A stretch of 5,625 nt of DNA from an uncultured Collinsella sp. (GCA_905207425.1 CAJLLB010000119.1:1-5625), one strand, 5' to 3'; positions 1 through 5,413 are shown, counted from the first letter of the stretch. Numbers and translations: made by a program. Notes: generated by a model not told the origin, from the sequence alone.

Positions 1-462
1 GGCCCCATCCGCGAGAACATCCGCTACGGACGCCCCGACGCGAGCGATGCCGAGGTCGAGGCCGCTGCGCGCGCCGCACGCTGCGACCACTTTATTCATA
101 CGCTCGCCGGTGGCTACGACTTTATGATCAACGAGGAGGGCACCAACCTGTCGCAGGGTCAGCGCCAGCTCGTGACCATCGCCCGTGCCATTTTGGCCGA
201 CCGCCCGGCACTGATTCTGGACGAGGCGACTTCCAACGTCGATACCCGTACCGAGGAGCTTATTCAGCGCGCCATGGATGCGCTGATGCAGGGCCGCACC
301 AGCTTTGTCATCGCGCACCGCCTGTCCACGATCCGCAACGCCGACGTGATCTTGGTGATTCGCGACGGCGACATCGTCGAGAAGGGCACGCACGACGAGC
401 TGCTCGCCCAGGGCGGCTTCTACGCCGACCTGTACAACTCGCAGTTCGACGAAGCGGCGTAA
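1..462 (+). CDS. ABC exporter, C-terminal part of ATP-binding domain (5' truncated by window edge)
   Basis: This is the last 153 residues of an ATP-binding cassette protein; the reading frame is open from base 1, so the gene starts left of the window. Visible motifs in order are a [10 protein letters not shown] segment (residues 1-10), the ABC signature LSQGQ (50-54, a common variant of LSGGQ), Walker B ALILDE (70-75) with the catalytic Glu75, the D-loop SNVD (78-81) and the H-loop His106 in IAHRLST. Walker A and any membrane domain lie outside. The [12 protein letters not shown] and IAHRLST wording is typical of type IV exporters (MsbA/LmrA-like), in which the nucleotide-binding domain follows six membrane helices on one chain and the protein works as a homo- or heterodimer. 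The C-terminus ([14 protein letters not shown]) is normal for such exporters. The substrate cannot be inferred. The gene is closed by the terminator at 493-528, so it is not co-transcribed with the DAHP synthase gene from a shared strong unit. Confidence 0.95.
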   Translation, partial: GPIRENIRYGRPDASDAEVEAAARAARCDHFIHTLAGGYDFMINEEGTNLSQGQRQLVTIARAILADRPALILDEATSNVDTRTEELIQRAMDALMQGRTSFVIAHRLSTIRNADVILVIRDGDIVEKGTHDELLAQGGFYADLYNSQFDEAA

Positions 463-492
463 AAACCGGCGGCAAACAACCGCAATGCCAAG

Positions 493-528
493 AAAACGGG
501 GGCGCAGGACAACCTGCACCCCCGTTTT
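493..528 (+). terminator. Intrinsic terminator of the ABC exporter gene
   Basis: A hairpin with 16-nt arms (493-508 and 513-528, loop ACAA) has only one mismatch. The GC core is GGGGG(C)GCAGG against CCTGC(A)CCCCC, and A-run/T-run flanks extend the stem to the final TTTT. It starts 31 bases after the stop codon. This is a textbook rho-independent terminator. The A-tract on the left arm means it may also act on transcripts arriving from the right. Confidence 0.9.
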
Positions 529-584
529 GTGTCCTTCGAGCCTCGAAACGCCTTCCCTGAGACCTCACTGACGGCGCTTTCCAG

Positions 585-825
585 ACCCCGTGGGCAAAAA
601 AGGGCAAATATGAGTACTGTTACCTTTTTAGTAACAGCCAAAACCGCCTCAAATGCCGCTCCCACGGCTTACACGCGTCCCTAAATTGATCAAACAACAC
701 CATAGCGGACTTATATGTGTTTGCGTTAATGAACATATTTTGCTGTTATGTCTATTATTTTGCGAAGGCAATATGATACTAAGATAGCAACCGTACTCAT
801 ATTTGGCATTTTTTGCCCACAGGGT
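585..825. repeat. MITE-like element: AT-rich core between long terminal inverted repeats
   Basis: Arms 585-617 and 793-825 are inverted copies, matching at 30 of 33 positions by my alignment; weaker similarity continues about 12 bases inward. Shared blocks are GTGGGCAAAAAA and AAATATGAGTAC. The roughly 175-bp core is clearly richer in A+T than the flanking DNA and has no credible ORF. Just inside the left arm lies a smaller dyad, CTGTTAC-N7-GTAACAG (617-637). Similarity stops abruptly at ACCC on the outside of both arms, as expected of an element edge. I see no clear target-site duplication. It could be a miniature inverted-repeat transposable element or a very large RNA hairpin. It could also be a pair of oppositely oriented regulator-binding regions. 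The inverted repeat is certain; its nature is inference. Confidence 0.7.
721..749 (+). promoter_or_regulatory. Candidate distal promoter toward the DAHP synthase gene
   Basis: TTGCGT (721-726) and TGTTAT (744-749) are separated by 17 bases. A TGC triplet immediately before the -10 hexamer gives an extended -10 element. It lies in the AT-rich core of the inverted-repeat element. If active, it would give the DAHP synthase transcript a leader of nearly 290 nt that runs through the 907-945 hairpin. A second loose -10-like sequence, TATGAT (772-777), has no good -35. Matches to consensus are partial, so this is a weak call. Confidence 0.3.
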
Positions 826-906
826 ATTTCCTAGGGAACCGACAACAGCCTTAGGGTCCCGCGCGGCGCCGCTCCCTCCCGGCATCCGCCGACGTTTGCC
901 CAGATA

Positions 907-945
907 AAACCGACCAAAATAAACCTGTCCCTTTTTGGTCGGTTT
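907..945 (+). terminator. Perfect 13-bp hairpin upstream of the DAHP synthase promoter; possible terminator or repeat
   Basis: AAACCGACCAAAA (907-919) and its exact complement TTTTGGTCGGTTT (933-945) enclose a 13-nt loop. The T-runs lie within the stem, and the sequence after it (CGGGG) is not U-rich, so intrinsic termination on the plus strand is plausible but not textbook. It ends 15 bases before the -35 hexamer at 961. It may insulate the aro promoter from upstream transcription, attenuate any transcript from further upstream, or be a palindromic repeat unit. The loop sequence AACCTGTCCC reminds me of REP-like repeats linked to RAYT transposases in other genomes; that is an impression only. 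Confidence 0.45.
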
Positions 946-960
946 CGGGGTGACAAGGGC

Positions 961-989
961 TTGCACTTTAGCGTGCGACAGCGGATAAT
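961..989 (+). promoter_or_regulatory. Main sigma70-type promoter of the DAHP synthase gene
   Basis: TTGCAC (961-966) and GATAAT (984-989) are separated by exactly 17 bases. Each hexamer is close to consensus (TTGACA / TATAAT). The predicted start point near 996 leaves a leader of about 48 nt before the ATG at 1044. That is too short for a classical leader-peptide attenuator. A small dyad, CAATA-CGCT-TATTG (1003-1016), lies just after the predicted start and could be an operator. No TyrR- or TrpR-like box is recognisable. Confidence 0.65.
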
Positions 990-1043
990 GCCGAACACTC
1001 GACAATACGCTTATTGCTCTTTCTATAGATTGAGGAGGCCCCT

Positions 1044-2075
1044 ATGGCCATGGAATTCAAACGCAGGCTGCCGATCCCCATGGAGATCCGCGAGGAAATG
1101 CCGCTTTCTGCCGAGCTTACCGCCAAAAAGCAGGCATTTGACGCCGAGGTCGCCAAAGTCTTTACCGGCGAGGACGCACGCAAGGTGCTCATCATCGGCC
1201 CGTGCTCTGCCGACCGCGAGGATTCGGTGCTTGAGTACATGAACCGACTGGCCAAGACCGCCGAGGAGGTCAAGGACAAGCTCATCATCATTCCGCGCGT
1301 CTACACCAATAAGCCGCGCACCAAGGGCACCGGCTACAAGGGTCTTCTGCACAACCCCAACCCCGAGGCTCCCGACGACCTGCTCGAGGGCGTCAAGGCC
1401 ATCCGCCACATGCACCTGCGCGTCATCGAGGAGACCGGCTTCTTTACCGCCGATGAGATGCTCTACCCGTCCAACTACCAATACCTCGTTGACCTGCTGA
1501 GCTATGTTGCCGTGGGCGCACGCTCGGTCGAGAACCAAGAGCATCGCCTGGTGTCGAGCGGCATTTCGGTACCCGTCGGCATGAAGAATCCCACTGCCGG
1601 CTCTACCACCGTTATGCTCAACTCCATTTACGCCGCCCAGGCGCACCAGAGCTTCATCTTCCGCAACTGGGAGGTCGAGTGCGACGGCAATCCGCTCGCA
1701 CACGCCGTTATGCGTGGCTACATCGGTCTCGATGGGCGCACCTACCCCAACTACCACTACGAACACCTGGAACGCTTGGCCGAACGCTATACCGAGCATG
1801 CCGGCTATGCCAATCCGGCAGCGGTCATCGACTGCAACCATGACAACTCGGGCAAGCGTCCGCTGGAGCAGTATCGCATTTGCAAGGAGGTGCTCGACAG
1901 CTGCCGCCGCAACGAATCCATCTCCAAGCTGGTCAAGGGCTTTATGATCGAGTCCTACCTGGAGGACGGCAACCAGCCGGTCGACGGCGGCGTCTTTGGC
2001 AAGTCGATCACCGACCCGTGCCTGGGCTGGGAAAAGACCGACTACCTCATCCACGAGATCGCGGAACGTATTTAG
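1044..2075 (+). CDS. aroF: 3-deoxy-7-phosphoheptulonate (DAHP) synthase, type I AroF/G/H family
   Basis: This 343-residue enzyme condenses phosphoenolpyruvate with erythrose 4-phosphate, the first committed step of the shikimate pathway, in the cytoplasm. By comparison with E. coli AroG, the metal ligands are Cys54 (IGPCS), His266 (CNHDNS), Glu303 (MIESYLEDGNQ) and Asp324 (SITD). Likely substrate-binding residues are Arg85 and Lys90 (PRVYTNKPRT), Arg160 (GARSVENQ), Lys181 (VGMKN) and Arg224 (VMRG). Length and N-terminus fit the AroF/G/H type without a fused chorismate mutase or ACT domain. Which aromatic amino acid inhibits it cannot be read from the sequence, so the symbol denotes the family, not the isoform. 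The start is supported by GAGGAGG at 1032-1038, 5 bases before ATG; a second ATG at 1050 is 11 bases from it and less likely. The gene has its own promoter at 961-989 and no co-directional neighbour follows, so it appears monocistronic. Confidence 0.97.
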   Translation: MAMEFKRRLPIPMEIREEMPLSAELTAKKQAFDAEVAKVFTGEDARKVLIIGPCSADREDSVLEYMNRLAKTAEEVKDKLIIIPRVYTNKPRTKGTGYKGLLHNPNPEAPDDLLEGVKAIRHMHLRVIEETGFFTADEMLYPSNYQYLVDLLSYVAVGARSVENQEHRLVSSGISVPVGMKNPTAGSTTVMLNSIYAAQAHQSFIFRNWEVECDGNPLAHAVMRGYIGLDGRTYPNYHYEHLERLAERYTEHAGYANPAAVIDCNHDNSGKRPLEQYRICKEVLDSCRRNESISKLVKGFMIESYLEDGNQPVDGGVFGKSITDPCLGWEKTDYLIHEIAERI

Positions 2076-2076
2076 C

Positions 2077-2146
2077 TACGCGGTTTTACCAAACCGCGTA
2101 ACGGCTCGACGCTGCAAACCCGCCAGAACGGCAATCTGCCTTTCAA
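2077..2146 (+). repeat. Intergenic repeat, copy 1 (palindrome head plus conserved tail)
   Basis: It begins one base after the DAHP synthase stop codon. A perfect 10-bp stem (TACGCGGTTT / AAACCGCGTA, loop TACC, 2077-2100) is followed by ACGGCTCGACGCTGCAAAC. The first 43 bases are identical to 5542-5584. After a 9-base variable spacer of the same length in both copies, CGGCAATCTG (2129-2138) and TTCAA (2142-2146) match again. This pattern of conserved blocks with fixed spacing suggests a dispersed repeat family under structural constraint. The hairpin lacks a U-tract, so terminator function is uncertain. Confidence 0.85.
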
Positions 2147-2150
2147 CTTC

Positions 2151-2179
2151 GGCGGCATGATCAAAAGATCAATGCCGCC
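2151..2179 (+). terminator. Hairpin, probable terminator of the DAHP synthase gene
   Basis: GGCGGCATGATC (2151-2162), loop AAAA, and GATCAATGCCGCC (2167-2179) form a 12-bp stem with a single bulged A. The following bases, TCGTTTC, are only weakly U-rich. It lies about 75 bases after the stop codon and right after repeat copy 1. No other strong terminator is visible for this gene on the plus strand. Confidence 0.55.
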
Positions 2180-2186
2180 TCGTTTC

Positions 2187-2339
2187 AAGGCACCTTGCTC
2201 GCTCTGGCGCGTTTTCGCTGACGTTTTTCGACCTGCATTGTTGCCAGGGTTGGCACCAATGACTAATGCGATAGCTAGCTACGTCGGTCCGATTGATCGG
2301 CTGGGTTTCCGAGGTGCGGCAGATTCCCGCGAAAGAGGA
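2187..2339. other. Intergenic stretch without recognisable gene
   Basis: No ORF here has a convincing ribosome site or protein-like composition. Small palindromes are visible: TGCCA-N4-TGGCA (2242-2255), TAGCTAGCTA (2272-2281) and CCGAT-TG-ATCGG (2288-2299). None belongs to a site I can name. It separates two convergent genes, so promoters are not expected here. Confidence 0.5.
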
Positions 2340-2365
2340 GGGCATAGACCTTAAGGGTCATGCCC
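2340..2365 (-). terminator. Hairpin, probable terminator of the agmatine deiminase gene
   Basis: Read on the minus strand, GGGCATGACC, loop CTTAA, then GGTC-T-ATGCCC form a 10-bp stem with one bulge. The next bases, TCCTCTTTC, are moderately U-rich. It begins about 44 bases beyond the deiminase stop codon. Together with the hairpin at 2151-2179 it forms a convergent terminator pair. Confidence 0.6.
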
Positions 2366-2408
2366 GACGATTGAAGGGCAAGGTGCCGTGCCTCGGGAAG
2401 ACAGACAG

Positions 2409-3614
2409 TTACGCCGAGGGCTCCTGCTGCGTAATGCAGTGGATATTTCCGCCACCGAAGACGACCTGCTCGGACTGAACGCCGACGCACTTGTAGACGC
2501 CCTCGCCCCAGACCTCGTCGTAGATCTTCTGGAGCGTGTCAACGGCAAGCTGATCGTTCTCGTCGCCGTACTGCGGGACGATAACGCCGTGGTTGGTGAC
2601 CAGGTAGTTCATGTAGGAGGCGATCAGCGGCTCGTTGGCAACGCGCGGCTCGGCGTTCTCGTCGGCGTCGATGGTGTCGCAGGAAGCCTGGTCCATGAAC
2701 AGCGGGTTCACAGGCATGCAGAGCTTGTAGACCTTCATCTTGCGGCCCTTGGCGTCAACGGCGTTGGAAAGGGTCTCGTAGACAGCATGGCATTGCTCGT
2801 AGAACGGATACTCGGGATCGTCGGTCCAGATGCAGGCCATGACGCCCGGAGCGATGAACGTAGCGACATCATCGATGTGGCCGTTGGTCTCCTCGGGGTC
2901 GATGCCCTCCTTAACCCAGATGACCTTCTCGACACCCAGGTAATCCTTGAGGTGCTCGTCCATATAGGCGCGAAGTTCCTCACTCCAGGGCTCAAACTTC
3001 TTGTGGAACTTGGGCCAGATGGACTCGGGATCCTCTTCCTCCTCCAGAACCGCAGAGCAGGTGCGGCCCGGGGAAAGCAGGCACTGGTCGGTCACGACCA
3101 CGGTGCCTTCGCCGTCGACGGTAATGGAGCCGCCCTCGAGGATCATGTCATCGGGACGATAGCGACGGCAGCCGGAAAGCTCAGCCATCTTAAGGGCAAT
3201 CTGCTCGTCCTTGTCCCACGGGAAATAGAGGCCGTCGACGAGGCCGCCGTAGGCGTTGAAGTGCCAGTGGTTGGCGCGCTTATCGCCCTTGCCATTGATA
3301 ACAAAAGTGGCAGCGGTGTCGCGGAACCAAGCGTCGTCGGTGGTCATCTCGATAACGGTGACGTTCTCGTCTTCCTCAAAGGCGGCCTTGCAGTTGGCGT
3401 AGTCGGCCTGGTTTGCGCACATGGTGACCGGGGTGAACTCGGCGATGGCGCGAGCGATGGCGGCATACTGCTTCTGAGCCGGCTTGGCGCCGTGGGCCCA
3501 GGTGTCGGTGCGGTGGGGCCAACCCATCCACACGCGATCCTGCGGAGCGAACTCAGCGGGCATAAAGAAGCCGTCGGCCTTAGGGGTGGACTCGGACTCG
3601 GTGATCGTACGCAT
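2409..3614 (-). CDS. aguA: Agmatine deiminase
   Basis: This 401-residue member of the agmatine deiminase / peptidyl-arginine deiminase (guanidine-modifying) superfamily converts agmatine and water to N-carbamoylputrescine and ammonia. Family landmarks in order are the N-terminal GFFMPAEF and WMGWPHR (16-35), Asp94 in DAWFRD, ILEGGS with Glu160, NGHIDD with His246 and Asp248, and GGGNIHC with the nucleophile Cys393. This is the full catalytic set by analogy with Enterococcus faecalis AguA. Two oddities stand out. The usual RDxGPxF stretch reads RDTAATF (98-104). An acidic and aromatic insert of roughly 25 residues lies around 185-222, which explains why the protein exceeds the usual length of about 365-380. 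The frame is open upstream to 3848, but that extension is not protein-like; ATG 3614 is chosen for its GGAGG 7 bases upstream and its match to the family N-terminus. The permease gene lies upstream on the same strand. Confidence 0.95.
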   Translation of the reverse strand: MRTITESESTPKADGFFMPAEFAPQDRVWMGWPHRTDTWAHGAKPAQKQYAAIARAIAEFTPVTMCANQADYANCKAAFEEDENVTVIEMTTDDAWFRDTAATFVINGKGDKRANHWHFNAYGGLVDGLYFPWDKDEQIALKMAELSGCRRYRPDDMILEGGSITVDGEGTVVVTDQCLLSPGRTCSAVLEEEEDPESIWPKFHKKFEPWSEELRAYMDEHLKDYLGVEKVIWVKEGIDPEETNGHIDDVATFIAPGVMACIWTDDPEYPFYEQCHAVYETLSNAVDAKGRKMKVYKLCMPVNPLFMDQASCDTIDADENAEPRVANEPLIASYMNYLVTNHGVIVPQYGDENDQLAVDTLQKIYDEVWGEGVYKCVGVQSEQVVFGGGNIHCITQQEPSA

Positions 3615-3621
3615 AAGATTT

Positions 3622-3626
3622 CCTCC
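3622..3626 (-). promoter_or_regulatory. Ribosome binding site fixing the aguA start
   Basis: GGAGG on the minus strand, within TTTGGAGGAAATC, lies 7 bases upstream of the ATG at 3614. It decides for this start over the in-frame ATG at 3848, which has no comparable site and would add 78 residues of arginine- and cysteine-rich, non-homologous sequence. Confidence 0.85.
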
Positions 3627-3871
3627 AAATCGAACGATCGCTTGCTGCGGGCGGGTTACCCTCAGCCTAAAACCAAGAGATGGTAGGCGCCCATTCCCCG
3701 GCAAAGGTCGGGGCGCCTGGCACCGGTTTTCACGGATGTCGCACCGGCAAGCGACGACGTAACCCGGTGCGCGGAGACAAAACGCACGAAGGATACGGAA
3801 GAGAGATTGGGGCGGGCGGTGGTTACCGGAGCAATAGCTCACACCCACCTCAGAGAAAGGTTAGCAAACCT
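3627..3871 (-). promoter_or_regulatory. Long structured leader of aguA, candidate RNA regulatory element
   Basis: The stretch contains several strong dyads. In transcript order these are AGGTT-N4-AACCT (3871-3858) and a GGTGG/CCACC stem enclosing GAGC-TATT-GCTC (3849-3818). Next is GCACCGG (3770-3764), which can pair with CCGGTGC at 3747-3741 or with CCGGTGC at 3726-3720. Last is AGGCG/CGCCT stacked on CCCCG/CGGGG (3718-3685). The two alternative partners for one segment resemble a conformational switch. I could not match it to guanidine, TPP, FMN, cobalamin, glycine or SAM riboswitch consensus sequences. No clean -35/-10 pair is evident, so it is unclear whether aguA has its own promoter here or is read through from the permease gene. 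The stems are seen; the regulatory role is inference. Confidence 0.4.
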
Positions 3872-3884
3872 GTTGCTTGGGCAC

Positions 3885-3898
3885 GCCTCCGAAGAGGC
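3885..3898 (-). other. UUCG-tetraloop hairpin after the permease gene
   Basis: On the minus strand GCCTC-TTCG-GAGGC forms a 5-bp stem closed by a C(UUCG)G tetraloop, one of the most stable RNA hairpins known. It follows the palindromic element at the permease stop codon. There is no U-tract after it (GTGCCC follows). It could stabilise the 3' end of the permease mRNA or form part of an inefficient terminator between permease and aguA. Confidence 0.5.
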
Positions 3899-3986
3899 TA
3901 GAGCGTCCCGAGTCGGGAGCGACAAGCCCGACGAAGCGTACGTTGGTACGCGAGGAAGGTTGGAGCCCCGAATCCGGGTGCTCTAG
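3898..3986. repeat. 89-bp palindromic, cloverleaf-like element overlapping the permease stop codon
   Basis: Terminal arms CTAGAGC (3898-3904) and GCTCTAG (3980-3986) are perfect inverted repeats, and partial complementarity continues inward. Inside are three hairpins: GTCGGG/CCCGAC (3912-3917 with 3927-3932), GCGTAC-GTTG-GTACGC (3936-3951) and CCCG-AATC-CGGG (3967-3978). Together they would fold as a closed multi-branch junction on either strand. The right arm contains the TAG stop of the permease (3983-3985), so the element begins exactly at the end of that gene. It carries no ORF of its own. It is probably a dispersed intergenic element or a 3'-end processing or termination structure; which of these is unknown. 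Confidence 0.65.
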
Positions 3987-5413
3987 TCCTCCTCGGACTC
4001 CTCAGCGAGGCGCTGAGCAGCCAGCTCGGGAGTGAGACCCTTGTACTCGGTCTCGCGGCCCTTAGCACTGACGACGCGGACAACCTCGCCAATAAGCAAG
4101 AGCACGATGAAGATGACGATCATCGGGACCTTATCGCCAATCTCATCGACAGAGAACGGAATCAGCGTTGCAACGATAGCCAGAATCAGCTCAATGCAGG
4201 GAATAGCCAGCATGACCTTCATCATGGCGCCCTTAAACGGGAACGTAAAGATACGCTCACGGTTGGGGTCGTTCTTACGAAGGTTGAGGAATGCCGGGAA
4301 CATCGGGATGTAGGTCAGCAGCAGGAAGACAACGGAGGTACCGAAGAGCATCCAGAAGACACCGTTGGAGATGGCGTCGATGGGAACCAGCTGCAGGCAC
4401 AGCACCAGGGAGGCAACGATGGCGTTGACCAGGTTGGCGCCGTTGGGCATGTCGTCATCCGAGATCATCGAGGCGAAGACCTTGGGCATGTTGCCATGCT
4501 CGGCAGCATAGCGAGCGACGGAGTTGACGCCGAAGGACCAGGCAGCCATGTTGGCGAACAGCGTGATCAGGAAGGCGATGCAGATGACCTTAAAGATCAT
4601 GGAATCGCCCACAATAGTCTGGACAGCGTAGATCATGCCGTAGTCGGGATCGATGGAATCGGCCGACACAGCAGCGCCGATGCCAAAGCCAGCGAACAAG
4701 TAGATCACGGCGATGGACAGGCCGCCGACGATGATAGCCTTGGGGATATCGCGAGCGGGATCGGCCATATCGTCGGTCATGGTGCAGATGACCTCGAAGC
4801 CCATGAAGTTAAAGATGATGATCGACAGGTAGCCAAGCGCGTTGGTGTTGGTGAGCTCGGGCAAGAAGGTGGCAGCGGACATATCGTTCGCAAAGCCGTT
4901 CTCCATGGCGTACCAGATGCCCAAAGCGCCGACGATAACGGCAACGGCAACCTTGATGACGGCGCCGCCGTTCAGGACCCACTCGGAGTCGGCAGCCTTG
5001 GAGCGACCCATAAGATAGACGATCCACACAAAGGCAAGGTCGATACCAATCTTGGCAATCAGATTGAACTCGACGCCAAAGACCATGCCCAAAATGTCCG
5101 GGAACATAGTGGCCAGCGAGGCAATCCACAGCGGGTAGTTAACCCAGTAGTAGTACGAAATGCGGGCGCCCCACTTGTCGCCCAGGCCATCGCGTACCCA
5201 GTCGTAAATGCCACCCTCACCGTCATAGGTAGTGCCGAGCTCGGCAACGACCATGCCATAAGGGAGCAGGAAGGTCAGAATCAGGAAGATCCACCAGAAG
5301 AACTGCTGGTTGCCAATGGCAGCAGCAGGTGCGGCGGCCTCGCAAACGAAGACGACGCAGATGATGGTCGAGATGACCGTCAAGAAGGAAAGCTTTTTCT
5401 TTCCGTCGCTCAT
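3983..5413 (-). CDS. APC-family amino acid/polyamine permease, probable agmatine (agmatine:putrescine) transporter
   Basis: This 476-residue, highly hydrophobic inner-membrane protein has about 12 predicted helices, roughly at 10-33, 37-58, 86-110, 117-136, 148-169, 192-211, 225-249, 271-296, 327-345, 350-373, 396-420 and 427-448. Family marks are the broken first helix with a small-residue stretch (EAAAPAAAIG, 25-34), the GGIYDWV loop (67-73), and FMGFEV leading into TDDMADPARDIPKAI (203-227), the APC helix-6 region followed by the conserved D-P-x-R-D-I-P motif. The C-terminus is acidic (EESEED). ATG 5413 is preceded by AAGGAG at a 6-base spacing. The substrate is inferred from context: the next gene on the strand encodes agmatine deiminase, and known agmatine clusters pair that enzyme with an APC exchanger (AguD). 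The sequence alone would also allow another amino acid or polyamine. A 368-bp gap separates it from aguA, so tight co-transcription is uncertain. Confidence 0.88.
   Translation of the reverse strand: MSDGKKKLSFLTVISTIICVVFVCEAAAPAAAIGNQQFFWWIFLILTFLLPYGMVVAELGTTYDGEGGIYDWVRDGLGDKWGARISYYYWVNYPLWIASLATMFPDILGMVFGVEFNLIAKIGIDLAFVWIVYLMGRSKAADSEWVLNGGAVIKVAVAVIVGALGIWYAMENGFANDMSAATFLPELTNTNALGYLSIIIFNFMGFEVICTMTDDMADPARDIPKAIIVGGLSIAVIYLFAGFGIGAAVSADSIDPDYGMIYAVQTIVGDSMIFKVICIAFLITLFANMAAWSFGVNSVARYAAEHGNMPKVFASMISDDDMPNGANLVNAIVASLVLCLQLVPIDAISNGVFWMLFGTSVVFLLLTYIPMFPAFLNLRKNDPNRERIFTFPFKGAMMKVMLAIPCIELILAIVATLIPFSVDEIGDKVPMIVIFIVLLLIGEVVRVVSAKGRETEYKGLTPELAAQRLAEESEED

Noticed and set aside
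853..866. T-box-like sequence AGGGTCCCGCG upstream of the DAHP synthase gene
   Set aside because: The T-box core AGGGTGGNACCGCG is not matched: three central bases are missing. No specifier stem or antiterminator arrangement is visible, and the main promoter lies downstream of it.
1023..2054. Minus-strand ORF (343 codons) opposite the DAHP synthase gene
   Set aside because: It is an antisense shadow of a clear enzyme gene, with repetitive Val/Gly/Leu/Ala composition and no motif.
2241..2266. Promoter-like TTGCCA-N17-TAATGC on the plus strand
   Set aside because: The -10 match is poor, and the only gene downstream lies on the opposite strand.
2157..2354. 65-codon plus-strand ORF after the DAHP synthase gene
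   Set aside because: It starts inside a terminator hairpin, lacks a ribosome site, runs through a second hairpin and has no protein-like pattern.
2364..2375. 12-base inverted match (TTCAATCGTCGG on the minus strand) to 5607-5618 beside repeat copy 2
   Set aside because: One such match is expected by chance in a window of this size. Flanking bases do not extend it and it overlaps a hairpin edge unrelated to the repeat.
2388..3686. Long plus-strand ORF (432 codons) opposite aguA
   Set aside because: It mirrors the aguA frame and arises from GC-rich third positions. Its translation is low-complexity Val/Leu/Gly/Asp-rich, without a family resemblance, and the opposite strand has a full catalytic enzyme.
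2409..3848. Longer aguA start at 3848 (adds 78 residues)
   Set aside because: The extension is Arg/Cys/Pro-rich and unlike the family, and it overlaps strong hairpins. ATG 3614 has an ideal GGAGG site and begins close to the family's conserved N-terminus.
3627..3871. Known guanidine riboswitch upstream of aguA
   Set aside because: It was considered because agmatine is a guanidine compound. The conserved core motifs of guanidine-I, -II and -III riboswitches, as I know them, are not present.
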